From Oscillospiraceae bacterium (GTDB lineage Bacteria; Bacillota; Clostridia; Oscillospirales; WRJC01), in contig WRHM01000003.1 of NCBI GenBank assembly GCA_009783265.1, positions 124,001-188,000 on the forward strand: DNA of 64,000 nucleotides, read 5' to 3'. The notes beneath the pieces were generated by a model, which made no database searches, had not been told where the DNA came from, and saw nothing but the letters and a program-made list of their open reading frames with translations. Positions 7,477-17,161 of this stretch are shown here, piece after piece. How positions within the stretch are numbered: the stretch's first letter is position 1; each line of letters starts with the position of its first letter. Position numbers and translations under genes: made by a program.

Positions 7477-7917
7477 TTATTTTTTAATATACTTAATATC
7501 ATTATACGTAAAAGTTAATGTATTTTCAGTAAGATTAAAATAATCAGTTGCTATGTCGCCGTTCGAGTAAACAAATTCTATTTGTTTATAACCCAATCCT
7601 GCATTTGATACAGAATACTTTCCCTTTCTCACAATACTATAATATTTATGGCCATTGTATTCGCCAATAAATTTTATTTCATCGTAATATTTATCTTCAT
7701 TCAAGAGTTTAGATTCAGATAAATTTGTATATTGGGTTTTCGTAAACGACTTTCCGGAAAATTTTATACTATCCTTATAAGTTTTTCCATTAATCTCACG
7801 ACCATATTCTCTTTCCCATGTACCGGAAAGCCCTCCCCCGCCGCCGCAAGCCGCAAACATAGAAAACACCGAAATAATTATAACCGCCGCTAAAAAAACC
7901 GAAACAATTTTTTTCAT
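7477..7917 (-). CDS. putative lipoprotein
   Basis: A 146-aa protein. The N-terminus MKKIVSVFLAAVIIISVFSM is a signal peptide, followed by FAACGGGGG with the likely lipidated Cys24. The mature part is Gly- then Tyr/Lys-rich and predicted beta-rich (GTWEREYGREINGKTY), resembling small clostridial lipocalin-like lipoproteins. The start at 7917 has a GGGAGG site; earlier in-frame starts extend past it without one. The function is unknown. Confidence 0.75.
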   Translation of the reverse strand: MKKIVSVFLAAVIIISVFSMFAACGGGGGLSGTWEREYGREINGKTYKDSIKFSGKSFTKTQYTNLSESKLLNEDKYYDEIKFIGEYNGHKYYSIVRKGKYSVSNAGLGYKQIEFVYSNGDIATDYFNLTENTLTFTYNDIKYIKK

Positions 7918-8042
7918 AAAAATTCCTCCCAAAATATGTATTAAATATTTTTTCAGGAGAAATAATAAATGCCGGGCATGGAAAATAAAACCACACACGG
8001 CATAAAAATTATCTCTAATTAAATCACAATCATAAAATACAC

Positions 8043-8071
8043 TTGACTATATAAGTCAAATGATGTATAAT
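8043..8071 (+). promoter_or_regulatory. sigma-A promoter of a second structured RNA
   Basis: TTGACT (8043-8048), 17-base spacer, perfect TATAAT (8066-8071). Transcription would begin near 8078 at the first base of the outer RNA stem. Confidence 0.8.
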
Positions 8072-8077
8072 ATAATT

Positions 8078-8175
8078 GCGGGTTACGAGAAATTCGATGT
8101 GTATGGTGGGACTGCACCTGTTGCATGCCGTAGGGTGTTGCAAGCACTCTACGGTCGCCCGCATTTATTATTTCT
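8078..8175 (+). ncRNA. candidate three-way-junction RNA upstream of a radical SAM gene
   Basis: An outer GCGGG/CCCGC stem (8078-8082 with 8158-8162) encloses two hairpins. One is a 10-bp stem (8128-8137 with 8145-8154, one G-U pair). The other is a GGTG/CACC stem (8105-8108 with 8115-8118) that may extend. A T-rich stretch follows the outer stem. No ribosome site or reading frame fits. About 100 bases separate it from the radical SAM gene, so it could be an independent small RNA or a riboswitch-like leader. I do not recognise the family. Confidence 0.55.
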
Positions 8176-8268
8176 CTACAGACACATTTTAACATATATT
8201 TATATTATTGTCAAGACATAGATTAAAAATTTCTATGTTAATTTTTTACGAAAAACAGGAGTAATTTT

Positions 8269-9273
8269 ATGTCCAATTACAAAATCAACTCGCTATATTC
8301 AGGAGCGGGGATTATAGTTACATACAAATGCTCGGCAGCTTGCCTGCATTGCTGTTATTCTTCGTCGCCCAAAAGAAGCGGCGACTATATGTCAAAAGAT
8401 ACGGCTGACAAAATTTTCGCGCTGCTCAAAAAAATGGGGTGCTATTCTGTTCACATAGGCGGCGGCGAGCCGTTTATGAATTTTGATAAATTATTAGAAG
8501 TCTGCAAATCCGCAAGAGAGCATAATATTTCTATTGATTATATCGAGACAAACGCTTCATGGTTTACGGATAATATCAGCGTTTCCGATAAACTTAAAAA
8601 TTTAATATCTGCCGGAGTTGATTGCCTGTTAATATCAATCGATCCTTTTCATAACGAATTTGTGCCGTATATCAAGATAAAAAATCTGCTGAAATGCTGC
8701 GAAAAAAACGGCATGGGGACTTTTTTGTGGCAGTCTAAATTTGAGAGAATAATCCGGCAGCTTGACGAACATGCTACTCATTCACTCTCTGAATATGAAG
8801 ATATATTCGGCGGCGATTTTATAAAATCAATTTCTGAAAGTTACGGGCTGGGTTATAACGGCAGGGCTTTGCGGATACTCGAAAAATTTACAAAAGATAA
8901 AAAACCGTATGATTATTTTCTGAGGGATAATCAGTGCGGCGACAGAATAAAATCCCTGCATCATTTTCACGTTGATATGGACGAAAATCTGATTCCCCCA
9001 TCTTGCAACGGCTTCAGGGCGAATATTTTTGATTTGTGCAGCGGGGGTCTCAACAGTGACAAGTATATATACTTTACATCTGTAATAAATAACGGGCTTG
9101 AAGAATTATTTAAAAAAGCAAAAGATCTGGGATTTATCCCGAAAAGTGAGGGATATGCCTCAAAATGCGCGTTATGTTTTGATATGAAAAAATATATATG
9201 CGAAAATATTAAAGCAAAAACCGGACTGGAACCGGTTGACATAGGCCCCGCGGGATTTTTTACTGAAAGTTAA
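8269..9273 (+). CDS. radical SAM protein of unknown function
   Basis: A 334-aa protein with the radical SAM cluster motif Cys21-x3-Cys25-x2-Cys28 (CSAACLHC) and the SAM-binding GGGEPF segment near residue 64. The C-terminus has Cys299, Cys302 and Cys310 (CALCFDMKKYIC), which could ligate a second cluster, though a full SPASM pattern is not clear. Internal HATHSLSEYEDIF and FHVDMDENLIPPSC are not motifs I can place. No peptide substrate or partner enzyme is adjacent. It lies downstream of the structured RNA at 8078 and has an AGGAG site. Confidence 0.85.
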   Translation: MSNYKINSLYSGAGIIVTYKCSAACLHCCYSSSPKRSGDYMSKDTADKIFALLKKMGCYSVHIGGGEPFMNFDKLLEVCKSAREHNISIDYIETNASWFTDNISVSDKLKNLISAGVDCLLISIDPFHNEFVPYIKIKNLLKCCEKNGMGTFLWQSKFERIIRQLDEHATHSLSEYEDIFGGDFIKSISESYGLGYNGRALRILEKFTKDKKPYDYFLRDNQCGDRIKSLHHFHVDMDENLIPPSCNGFRANIFDLCSGGLNSDKYIYFTSVINNGLEELFKKAKDLGFIPKSEGYASKCALCFDMKKYICENIKAKTGLEPVDIGPAGFFTES

Positions 9274-9351
9274 AAATTATATCAACAGATATTCAATAAT
9301 TTTATTGTATAATTATTTATTATAGATTACAGCAGAGGAAAATAAATAAAC

Positions 9352-10518
9352 ATGAATGTTTTGGCAAATGATATAAAAAAACATTTGGCGACAATAGACT
9401 GGTTTCTTGTCATAACCGTTTTTTTGGCTATGGTTTACGGTTTTATTTTAATCAAGAGTGCGACAAATGTCGTGCCATACTTAAATCCGCCTCAAAATCA
9501 ACTAAGAATGATTATTGTTCATGTTACGGCGGCAATTATCGGAATCGCGGGTATGTTTATACTCTCTAAATTGGATTACGGCCAATTAGTCAAATATTCA
9601 AGATATTTATATATTTTTGGCGTTTTGCTTCTCGTTTTTACATTGATTTTCGGAGTGGGAGACGAAGTGGGAAACCGCTCATGGCTTTATATTCCCGGTA
9701 TTCCCGTCGGCATACAGCCGTCAGAATTTGTAAAAATCGCGTTTATTTTAATTCTTGCCAATCTTCTTGACAAATTTAAAGAAAATTTAAACCATATTAA
9801 AATTATACTTTTGGTAATTCTGCCATTTGCTATAATATTCGGGCTGATTTTAGCGGCGGGGGATTTGGGAAATAATTTAGTTTACGCGTTTATATTTGTG
9901 GCAATGTGTTTTGCGGCAGGGGTAAGTTTGTGGTATTTTCTGGCCGGTATTTTTATATTTGTCGCATCGTCGCCGATATGGTGGAATCTGATGCCTTATT
10001 ACAGGCAAATGCGTATAATCGCCGGGTTTGACCCTTCTGTTGATCCTGACGAGTTTGGATTTCAGGCGTTGCGTTCAATGAGGGCAATAGGCTCCGGGGG
10101 ATTATACGGCGCGGGTTATCAAAAAGGCTATATGACTCAACGGGGTCTTGTTCCAAAACAGTGGACGGATTTTATATATTCGGCGGCGGGGGAAGAATTT
10201 GGATTTATAGGCGCGATGCTGGTCCTGATACTTCTGACTGTAATAATAGCGCGGATATTTATTATCTCACGCAAGGCGAGAAACACTTCGGGTTCTTTGA
10301 TATGCGTGGGGGTCATGTCTATATTTATCGGGCAAACTGTGGAAAATGTAGGGATGTGTCTTGGGAAACTCCCGGTAATTGGAATAACCCTGCCGTTTTT
10401 CAGTTACGGAGGGTCGTCGATTTTAAGTTCTCTTTTGGCAATAGGACTTGTTTTAAGCGTAAATTCAAGAAAAAATATATATTATTTCACAAGGGACGAA
10501 AATCTTGATAGGTTTTAA
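9352..10518 (+). CDS. rodA: FtsW/RodA/SpoVE family peptidoglycan polymerase
   Basis: A 388-aa SEDS protein with about ten membrane segments. It polymerises glycan strands from lipid II with a partner transpeptidase. The conserved catalytic Asp is Asp171 (AAGDLGNN). Other family landmarks are GIQPSEFVKIAFIL and LPFFSYGGSS near the C-terminus. The sequence looks closer to RodA (elongation) than to FtsW, but SpoVE cannot be excluded. It stands alone, so no class B PBP or MreBCD neighbour supports the choice. Confidence 0.88.
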   Translation: MNVLANDIKKHLATIDWFLVITVFLAMVYGFILIKSATNVVPYLNPPQNQLRMIIVHVTAAIIGIAGMFILSKLDYGQLVKYSRYLYIFGVLLLVFTLIFGVGDEVGNRSWLYIPGIPVGIQPSEFVKIAFILILANLLDKFKENLNHIKIILLVILPFAIIFGLILAAGDLGNNLVYAFIFVAMCFAAGVSLWYFLAGIFIFVASSPIWWNLMPYYRQMRIIAGFDPSVDPDEFGFQALRSMRAIGSGGLYGAGYQKGYMTQRGLVPKQWTDFIYSAAGEEFGFIGAMLVLILLTVIIARIFIISRKARNTSGSLICVGVMSIFIGQTVENVGMCLGKLPVIGITLPFFSYGGSSILSSLLAIGLVLSVNSRKNIYYFTRDENLDRF

Positions 10519-10519
10519 C

Positions 10520-10548
10520 TTGAAAGCGAAAATCTATTATGATATAAT
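10520..10548 (+). promoter_or_regulatory. promoter of metK
   Basis: TTGAAA (10520-10525), 17-base spacer, TATAAT (10543-10548), starting 2 bases after the rodA stop. The leader is under 40 bases, too short for a SAM riboswitch. Confidence 0.7.
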
Positions 10549-10590
10549 AAAATAAATTTTATATTAAAAATAAAAGGGTTATATTAAATT

Positions 10591-11766
10591 ATGGAAAAAA
10601 TATTATTTACGTCTGAATCTGTTACTGAAGGGCATCCGGATAAATTATGCGACCAAATATCGGACGCTATACTTGACGAACTCCTGAAAGGCGCCCCTAT
10701 GTCAAGAGTCGCGTGCGAAGCCACAGCGACTACAGGGCTTGTCATGGTCATGGGAGAAATAACAACTGAGACATACGTCGATATTCAGGAGATTGTGAGA
10801 AACACAATCGGCGAGGTTGGCTATAAAAACGCGAATTACGGGTTTGATTCGATAAATTGCGCCGTTATAAGTTCTATACATGAGCAGTCGCCGGATATTG
10901 CGCTGGGCGTGGATAAATCTTATGAGGCGAAAAACGGTGAAATGTCTGATTTTGACACGGGAGCCGGAGATCAGGGCATGATGTTTGGGTATGCGTGCGA
11001 CGAAACCCCGGAATTAATGCCCCTGCCGATTTCACTCGCCCATAAGCTCGCCAAGAAACTCGCCAAAACAAGAAAAGCAGGAATTTTGGAATATCTCAGG
11101 CCTGACGGTAAATCGCAGGTCACGGTCGAATATATCGACGGCGTACCGAAAAGAGTTGACACGATAGTCGTGTCTACGCAGCATGACCCCGATATTGCGC
11201 TTGACAAAATAAAAAAAGATATTGTAAGAGAAGTTATAATTCCGGTAATCCCCGAAAATTTTATAGACGATAAGACTAAAATATACGTAAATCCCACAGG
11301 GAGATTTGTTATAGGTGGTCCGGCATGCGATTCAGGGTTGACCGGGAGAAAAATAATAGTTGACACATACGGCGGATATGCCAAACATGGCGGCGGGAGT
11401 TTTTCGGGTAAAGACCCTACAAAAGTTGACCGGACGGCGGCATACGCGGCGCGTCACGCCGCGAAAAATATCGTAGCGTCGGGGCTTGCGAAAAAATGCG
11501 AGATTCAGATAGCTTACGCGATAGGCGTTGCGAAACCTGTATCTGTCATGGCAGACACATTCGGGACGGGAAAACTTCCGGATTCGAGATTATCTCAAAT
11601 AATAACTGAAGTGGTGGATTTAAGGCCGGCTGCGATAATCGAGAGATTTAAGTTGCGCCGTCCTATTTATAAAGCGCTTGCGGCATACGGCCACATGGGG
11701 CGCGAGGATTTAGATGTGCCGTGGGAGAATTTAGATTTAGTTGATGTTTTGAAGGACATGAAATAG
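10591..11766 (+). CDS. metK: S-adenosylmethionine synthetase
   Basis: A 391-aa protein that makes S-adenosylmethionine from methionine and ATP as a homotetramer. Signatures: [20 protein letters not shown] near residue 9, the loop [12 protein letters not shown] near 128, and the phosphate-binding [19 protein letters not shown] near 267. The length is normal. It has its own short-leader promoter and no riboswitch. Confidence 0.98.
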   Translation: MEKILFTSESVTEGHPDKLCDQISDAILDELLKGAPMSRVACEATATTGLVMVMGEITTETYVDIQEIVRNTIGEVGYKNANYGFDSINCAVISSIHEQSPDIALGVDKSYEAKNGEMSDFDTGAGDQGMMFGYACDETPELMPLPISLAHKLAKKLAKTRKAGILEYLRPDGKSQVTVEYIDGVPKRVDTIVVSTQHDPDIALDKIKKDIVREVIIPVIPENFIDDKTKIYVNPTGRFVIGGPACDSGLTGRKIIVDTYGGYAKHGGGSFSGKDPTKVDRTAAYAARHAAKNIVASGLAKKCEIQIAYAIGVAKPVSVMADTFGTGKLPDSRLSQIITEVVDLRPAAIIERFKLRRPIYKALAAYGHMGREDLDVPWENLDLVDVLKDMK

Positions 11767-11845
11767 TTATTTGTTTTTTATTTTAATCAATATTAATAAA
11801 AAGAATTTATATTTTGATTTGAACGGAGGTATAAATTTAAAGAAT

Positions 11846-12187
11846 ATGTATTATTTAATTTTGGGCAGTATATTTTTTATATTTTTCTTTATGCAAAAAA
11901 TTGTTTTTACTTATGCAGAGCGTGTAATATTTAAGTTTATACCTATTATAATCGTATTTGCGCTTGGCGCGTTCGGATATATCGCTTATCATGCGGAAAG
12001 ATATTTATTGTTTAACGGCGAATATCCTCCTGTTACTTACCAAATCGACGGATTAGATATAATTTATTTTTTATTAGGAATATTAATTTTACCGGCAATA
12101 ATCGGCTGTATTTTGGGAATTGCATACGCAAAAGTTAAAGAAAAAGTTTGCACAAAAGGAAATCTAAAACATGAAAAAGTTTTTTAA
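11846..12187 (+). CDS. small membrane protein, hypothetical
   Basis: A 113-aa protein with three predicted membrane segments (about residues 5-20, 29-48 and 75-100) and a basic C-terminus. The ATG at 11846 lies 16 bases after a GGAGG, longer than usual spacing; the frame is open further upstream (to 11771) without a better start. The end overlaps the next gene by 17 bases, suggesting coupled translation. I recognise no family. Confidence 0.55.
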   Translation: MYYLILGSIFFIFFFMQKIVFTYAERVIFKFIPIIIVFALGAFGYIAYHAERYLLFNGEYPPVTYQIDGLDIIYFLLGILILPAIIGCILGIAYAKVKEKVCTKGNLKHEKVF

Positions 12188-12812
12188 TAAGCCGTATAAT
12201 TTACTATTTACGGCATCGTCGGTTATACTCCTGCAATTTTTATCGTCGGTGATATATTTTTATATGCAGGCGATAATAAATCAGGGATTTGACTACTGGA
12301 GCTATTTTATTTATATAATTTATTGTCTGGCGGTTTGCGTGATCACAGGAATTTTTATTATAAAAAAGCTCGAAGAAAACAAAAATATAAAAAATATAAA
12401 TTATGTTAAGATGTGGTTTTCTGGATTTTTTCTGTACGCGTTCTGCGAAATATTGCTCTTAATAAAAATGTTAGTTATTGAATACAGCGATTCGACGGAA
12501 TCTGCTTCTAATTTATGGGACAATCAGCATTTATACAGGTTATTTCTCTGTGTTTCCGTGATTTTTCTGATATATTGCGTCATGTATATTTTGGAAAAGA
12601 AAAGAATATATTTTATTTTCGCGGGCGTGAATTTGTTTTTGTTTTGCCTATTTATAATATTTATGCCGGATATAACAGAATTTTTGCTGGTTGGGAACGA
12701 GGGCGTGCTTGAAGTAATAAGCGTTGTATTTGCCAGAGAAGCCGGGACTGTATTGTTTATGCTAAATTTATTTATATTTGCGTTATATGAATTATATAAT
12801 TATAAAGAATAA
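12171..12812 (+). CDS. integral membrane protein, hypothetical
   Basis: A 213-aa protein with about six hydrophobic segments and short polar loops. It is rich in Phe, Ile, Leu and Tyr, with no conserved charged motif that would point to transport or catalysis. It is translationally coupled to the small membrane protein before it, so the two may form a complex. A terminator follows at 12835. Confidence 0.6.
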   Translation: MKKFFNKPYNLLFTASSVILLQFLSSVIYFYMQAIINQGFDYWSYFIYIIYCLAVCVITGIFIIKKLEENKNIKNINYVKMWFSGFFLYAFCEILLLIKMLVIEYSDSTESASNLWDNQHLYRLFLCVSVIFLIYCVMYILEKKRIYFIFAGVNLFLFCLFIIFMPDITEFLLVGNEGVLEVISVVFAREAGTVLFMLNLFIFALYELYNYKE

Positions 12813-12834
12813 CACATTGGTTATAAATTTTTAT

Positions 12835-12865
12835 AAGGGCACGGTTTAACGTGTCCTTTGTGTTA
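12835..12865 (+). terminator. terminator after the two membrane-protein genes
   Basis: A 9-bp stem with one G-U pair (12835-12843 with 12850-12858) is followed by TTGTGTTATTT. It separates these genes from the rpoB promoter. Confidence 0.75.
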
Positions 12866-12908
12866 TTTATATTTTTATAAATTTTTTACAAAATTCGCAA
12901 AATAATAC

Positions 12909-12937
12909 TTGACATGAAATCTTTTCTGTGTTATAAT
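12909..12937 (+). promoter_or_regulatory. consensus promoter of rpoB-rpoC
   Basis: Perfect TTGACA (12909-12914) and TATAAT (12932-12937) with 17-base spacing. The leader to the rpoB ATG is about 255 bases. It is AT-rich and contains a weak CTATTAT/ATAATAG hairpin followed by T residues near 12943-12990. I see no known leader motif and no convincing leader peptide. Confidence 0.85.
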
Positions 12938-13197
12938 AAACTATTATTCTATAAAAATGTATAATAGAGTATTATGTCTATTTTTTGATTTTTGTATATT
13001 TTTGACAAATATTTGATGTTATTTATAGCTATTTTATTCTATTATTTATTATATGTTTCTTCGCGTGAATTTATGAACATAACACGCCATTTTTATACCG
13101 GGAGGTCGATTTTTTATCACTTAAATTTCAGATTTTCAGATTTTATAATAATTATAACCTGCGGTTTTATATTTTTTGAATGGAGTGATTTATTTTT

Positions 13198-16100
13198 ATG
13201 GTCAAACCTCAAAAACTCGGCAATAATATTCGTATGAGCTTCGCCAAAATAAAAGAGGCTCTCGAAATGCCTAATCTTATCGAGGTGCAAAAAAATTCAT
13301 ACAGATGGTTTCTTGACGAAGGACTTATGGAGGTGCTCAGAGACGTATCTCCTATTGTTGACTATTCGGGCAATTTAACGATTGAATTTACCGGATATTT
13401 TTTGGATCCGGCGCCTAAATATCCCGTTGAGGAATGCAAAGACAGAGACGTAAATTACGCTGCGCCGCTAAAAATAACGGTGCGGCTCGAAAATAAAAAC
13501 TCCGGCGAAGTAAAACAGTCTGAAATTTATATGGGCGATTTCCCTCTTATGACCGAAAACGGCTCTTTTATCATAAACGGGGCCGAAAGAGTCGTCGTCT
13601 CGCAGATTGTCCGCTCGCCGGGTATATATTACGAAGCAGTCATGGATAAATCCGGTAAAAGATTGTTTTCAAATACTGTTATTCCATACCGGGGGGCATG
13701 GCTTGAATATGAGACAGATTTAAACGACGTTTTTTATGTCAGGATAGATAAAAACAGAAAAATCCCTATAACTGTTTTAATCAGGGCCCTTGGCATTAAT
13801 TCTTCAGACGAGATAAAAGAAATATTCGGGGACGGCGAAAAAATACTTGCCACTCTTGAAAAAGACGCCACTCCGGGCGAAGCCGAGATAAATAATACTA
13901 CTGCTTCAGACGAAGCACTGAAAGAAATATACAGAAAACTCCGTCCGGGAGATCCGCCGCTTGTCGAAAGCGCGAAAGTTTTGATAAATAATTTGTTTTT
14001 TGACCCCAAAAGATATGATTTATCTACTGTCGGCAGATATAAATTCAATAAAAAACTCGCTCTGGCTTACAGGATAGCCGGATTTACTTTGAGCCGTCCG
14101 GCAGTTTCGCCTATTACAGGCGAAATATTAGCCGAAGCGGGGGAAAAACTCACGCGAAAAACAGCCGAAGCAATAGAAGACAACGGCATAAACGAAGTTT
14201 ATATTAATATTGACGACGACAGGGAAGTAAAAGTTTTTTCTAATGATATGATATATCTCGATAAAGTCGTGAATTTTGATATTTCCGGTCTGGGCATAAA
14301 AGAAAAAGTAAAATTTTCGGTTTTGCAGGATATTTTAAAAAATTATTCGGATGAAACAGATATAAAAGACGAAATCAAAAGACAAAAAGACAAGCTTGTT
14401 CCAAAGCATATAATTAAAGCCGATATTTTTTCGTCTATAAATTATCTTATATGCTTGGGCTACGGGATAGGCGAGACTGACGATATAGACCATTTGGGCA
14501 ACAGAAGGCTGCGCTCGGTCGGCGAACTTCTCCAGAATCAGATGCGAATGGGTTTTGCGAGAATGGACAAAGTTATAAAAGAGAGAATGACTACTCAGGA
14601 TCCCACGCAGATAACGCCCCAGTCGCTTATAAATATACGGCCGCTTGTTTCTTCGATAAAAGAATTTTTTGGTTCGAACCCGTTGTCGCAATTTATGGAC
14701 CAGACGAATCCGGTATCGGAAATAACCCACAAGAGAAGGCTTTCGGCATTAGGCCACGGCGGCCTGTCAAGAGAAAGGGCGTCTTTTGAAGTAAGGGACG
14801 TGCATTATACTCATTACGGCAGAATGTGTCCGATAGAAACCCCTGAAGGTCCGAATATAGGCCTTATATCTTATCTTGCAACTTATGCGAAAATAAACCA
14901 ATACGGGTTTATACAGGCCCCGTACAGGAAAATAAACAAAGAAACCGGAGAGATAACCGACGAAATAGTTTATATGACAGCCGATCAGGAAGACGAGTTT
15001 TACGTCGTTCAGGCAAACGAGCCTTTGACTGACGACCATAAATATTTTAAAAATTACAAGGTCGCCGCCCGGCATAGAAACGAAATAACCGAGGTAGAAA
15101 AAGAACAAGCTGATTTTATAGACGTTTCGCCGAAAATGCTTGTATCAGTCGCAACTGCGCTTATCCCGTTTCTTGAAAACGACGATAACTCAAGAGCCCT
15201 TATGGGTTCAAACATGCAGAAACAGGCAGTGCCGCTCATGATTTCAGAATCGCCGATTATCGGCACAGGCATGGAATATAAAATAGCGATGGATTCGGGC
15301 GCGGCGGTGGTTTCAAGAGACGGCGGAATTGTCGAAAGCGTTTCGGCTGATGAAATTATCGTCAGAAACAATCAGGGTCATAAAGACGTTTATCATTTGA
15401 TAAAATTCAAGAGGAGCAATCAGGGAACGTGCATAAACCAGCGTCCGATTGTATCAAAAGACCAGCAAATCGAAAAAGGCGAAGTTATCGCGGACGGTCC
15501 TTCGACAGATAACGGAGAAATTTCGCTGGGTAAAAATGTTTTGATAGGCTTTATGACATGGGAAGGCTATAATTACGAAGACGCTGTTTTAATAAACGAA
15601 CGGCTTGTCAGGGATGACGTTTACACGTCTATTCATATAGAAGAATATTCGCACGAATCAAAAGATACAAAATTAGGTCCTGAAGAGATAACAAAAGATA
15701 TACCCAATGTCGGCGACGACGCTCTGAAAAATCTAACAAGCGAAGGAATAGTCAGAAAAGGCGCGGAAGTAAGGGCGGGCGATATACTCGTTGGAAAAGT
15801 TACGCCGAAGGGCGAAACTGAACTCACAGCCGAAGAAAGATTGCTCAGGGCAATCTTCGGTGAAAAAGCGAGGGAAGTCAGGGACACGTCTCTCAAGCTG
15901 CCTCACGGAGAGAGCGGTATTGTAGTAGACGTAAAAGTTTTCTCACGCGAAAATTCAGACGAGCTGACACCGGGAGTAAACAAAGTCGCGAGGGTTTATG
16001 TGGCTCAAAAGCGCAAGATTTCAGTCGGCGATAAAATGGCGGGCCGCCACGGAAACAAAGGCGTTATATCAAGAATACTGCCGCCTGAAGATATGCCGTT

Positions 16101-16959
16101 TTTACCGGACGGAACGCCGCTCGATATAGTTTTAAATCCCTTGGGGGTTCCGTCGCGAATGAATATAGGACAGGTTCTGGAAGTGCATCTGGGAATTGCG
16201 GCAAAATATTTGGGTTGGAAAATCATGACCCCGGTTTTCGACGGCGCAAACGAGAGAGATATAGAAGACTGCCTGATACAGTCAGGGCTTGATCCGGACG
16301 GAAAAAGCGTACTGTACGATGGAAGAACGGGTATGCCTTTTGATAACAGAGTTACTGTCGGCTATATGTATTTCCTGAAACTGCTGCATCTTGTAGACGA
16401 TAAAATTCACGCAAGGTCAACGGGGCCGTATTCGCTTGTAACCCAGCAGCCCCTCGGCGGAAAAGCGCAGTTCGGCGGTCAAAGATTCGGCGAAATGGAA
16501 GTCTGGGCGCTTGAGGCTTATGGCGCGGCATATACTTTGCAGGAAATACTGACAGTCAAGAGCGACGACACTCTGGGAAGGGTCAAAACTTATGAAGCTA
16601 TCGTAAAAGGGCAGAATATCCCGACTCCCGGAGTTCCTGAATCTTTTAAAGTTTTGATAAAAGAATTACAGTCTCTGGGGCTTGATATAAGAGTTCTGGA
16701 CAAAGAAATGCGCGAAGTGCATATAAAAGAGAGTTCTGAAGAGGACGTTAACCGTCCCAAGAGCATAACTCCGGAAATGATAGGCGAATCAGTCATAGAG
16801 CGCGACAGTCTCGAAGACGGCGGATATACTGACGACGGTTATAAAAATGACGAAGATGAAGAAGACAGCGAATATGAAGACGACGAGGATGCGAAATACG
16901 AAGAAGTATATGATGGAGACGAGGACGAGAACGACTACGACGATTATGAGATTAAATAA
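13198..16959 (+). CDS. rpoB: DNA-directed RNA polymerase beta subunit
   Basis: A 1253-aa protein. The rifampicin-pocket region is intact and wild-type in appearance at the main resistance positions ([20 protein letters not shown], then [13 protein letters not shown]). RPIETPEG-type and GRHGNKG motifs are present, as is the C-terminal clamp with [20 protein letters not shown]. The last 60 residues are an acidic Asp/Glu/Tyr tail longer than in B. subtilis. The start has a GGAGTG site. The gene follows a strong promoter of its own and not rplJ-rplL. Confidence 0.98.
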   Translation: MVKPQKLGNNIRMSFAKIKEALEMPNLIEVQKNSYRWFLDEGLMEVLRDVSPIVDYSGNLTIEFTGYFLDPAPKYPVEECKDRDVNYAAPLKITVRLENKNSGEVKQSEIYMGDFPLMTENGSFIINGAERVVVSQIVRSPGIYYEAVMDKSGKRLFSNTVIPYRGAWLEYETDLNDVFYVRIDKNRKIPITVLIRALGINSSDEIKEIFGDGEKILATLEKDATPGEAEINNTTASDEALKEIYRKLRPGDPPLVESAKVLINNLFFDPKRYDLSTVGRYKFNKKLALAYRIAGFTLSRPAVSPITGEILAEAGEKLTRKTAEAIEDNGINEVYINIDDDREVKVFSNDMIYLDKVVNFDISGLGIKEKVKFSVLQDILKNYSDETDIKDEIKRQKDKLVPKHIIKADIFSSINYLICLGYGIGETDDIDHLGNRRLRSVGELLQNQMRMGFARMDKVIKERMTTQDPTQITPQSLINIRPLVSSIKEFFGSNPLSQFMDQTNPVSEITHKRRLSALGHGGLSRERASFEVRDVHYTHYGRMCPIETPEGPNIGLISYLATYAKINQYGFIQAPYRKINKETGEITDEIVYMTADQEDEFYVVQANEPLTDDHKYFKNYKVAARHRNEITEVEKEQADFIDVSPKMLVSVATALIPFLENDDNSRALMGSNMQKQAVPLMISESPIIGTGMEYKIAMDSGAAVVSRDGGIVESVSADEIIVRNNQGHKDVYHLIKFKRSNQGTCINQRPIVSKDQQIEKGEVIADGPSTDNGEISLGKNVLIGFMTWEGYNYEDAVLINERLVRDDVYTSIHIEEYSHESKDTKLGPEEITKDIPNVGDDALKNLTSEGIVRKGAEVRAGDILVGKVTPKGETELTAEERLLRAIFGEKAREVRDTSLKLPHGESGIVVDVKVFSRENSDELTPGVNKVARVYVAQKRKISVGDKMAGRHGNKGVISRILPPEDMPFLPDGTPLDIVLNPLGVPSRMNIGQVLEVHLGIAAKYLGWKIMTPVFDGANERDIEDCLIQSGLDPDGKSVLYDGRTGMPFDNRVTVGYMYFLKLLHLVDDKIHARSTGPYSLVTQQPLGGKAQFGGQRFGEMEVWALEAYGAAYTLQEILTVKSDDTLGRVKTYEAIVKGQNIPTPGVPESFKVLIKELQSLGLDIRVLDKEMREVHIKESSEEDVNRPKSITPEMIGESVIERDSLEDGGYTDDGYKNDEDEEDSEYEDDEDAKYEEVYDGDEDENDYDDYEIK

Positions 16960-16980
16960 AAATTTTTAATATTTTAGATA

Positions 16981-17115
16981 AATCCCCCGTCAAACGCGCT
17001 GCGTTTGCCACCCCTTTTAAAATAAAAAAGGGGCTTTGGAAATGCCAATCAGCCCCTATTTTAATAATTTTAATAAATTAATAAAGGGGAAAGCGGCGAC
17101 AGCCGCAGGGGGATT
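16981..17115. repeat. palindromic element (MITE-like) between rpoB and rpoC
   Basis: A 135-bp element with 8-bp perfect terminal inverted repeats (AATCCCCC 16981-16988, GGGGGATT 17108-17115). It holds three internal hairpins: AAACGC/GCGTTT near the left end, GCGGC/GCCGC near the right end, and a central GGGGCT-TTGG/CCAA-AGCCCC stem followed by TATTTT. The central hairpin looks like an intrinsic terminator in the plus direction. It encodes nothing. The terminal bases recall dispersed clostridial repeats. Confidence 0.75.
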
Positions 17116-17161
17116 GTATATTTTCGGCGGTTTATTAATTTTTACGGAGGTTATTTAATTA

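Noticed and set aside
8078-8175. Small SRP RNA or purine riboswitch
   Set aside because: The required conserved loop sequences are missing.
10519-10590. SAM riboswitch upstream of metK
   Set aside because: Only about 40 bases of leader follow the promoter, too short for any known SAM riboswitch.
12992-13237. 81-aa frame in the rpoB leader
   Set aside because: It has no ribosome site, a composition typical of AT-rich DNA, and it runs into rpoB out of frame.
14660-14690. tRNA-like GGTTCGAACC stretch
   Set aside because: It is inside rpoB and no cloverleaf can be built around it; no tRNA was found in the window.
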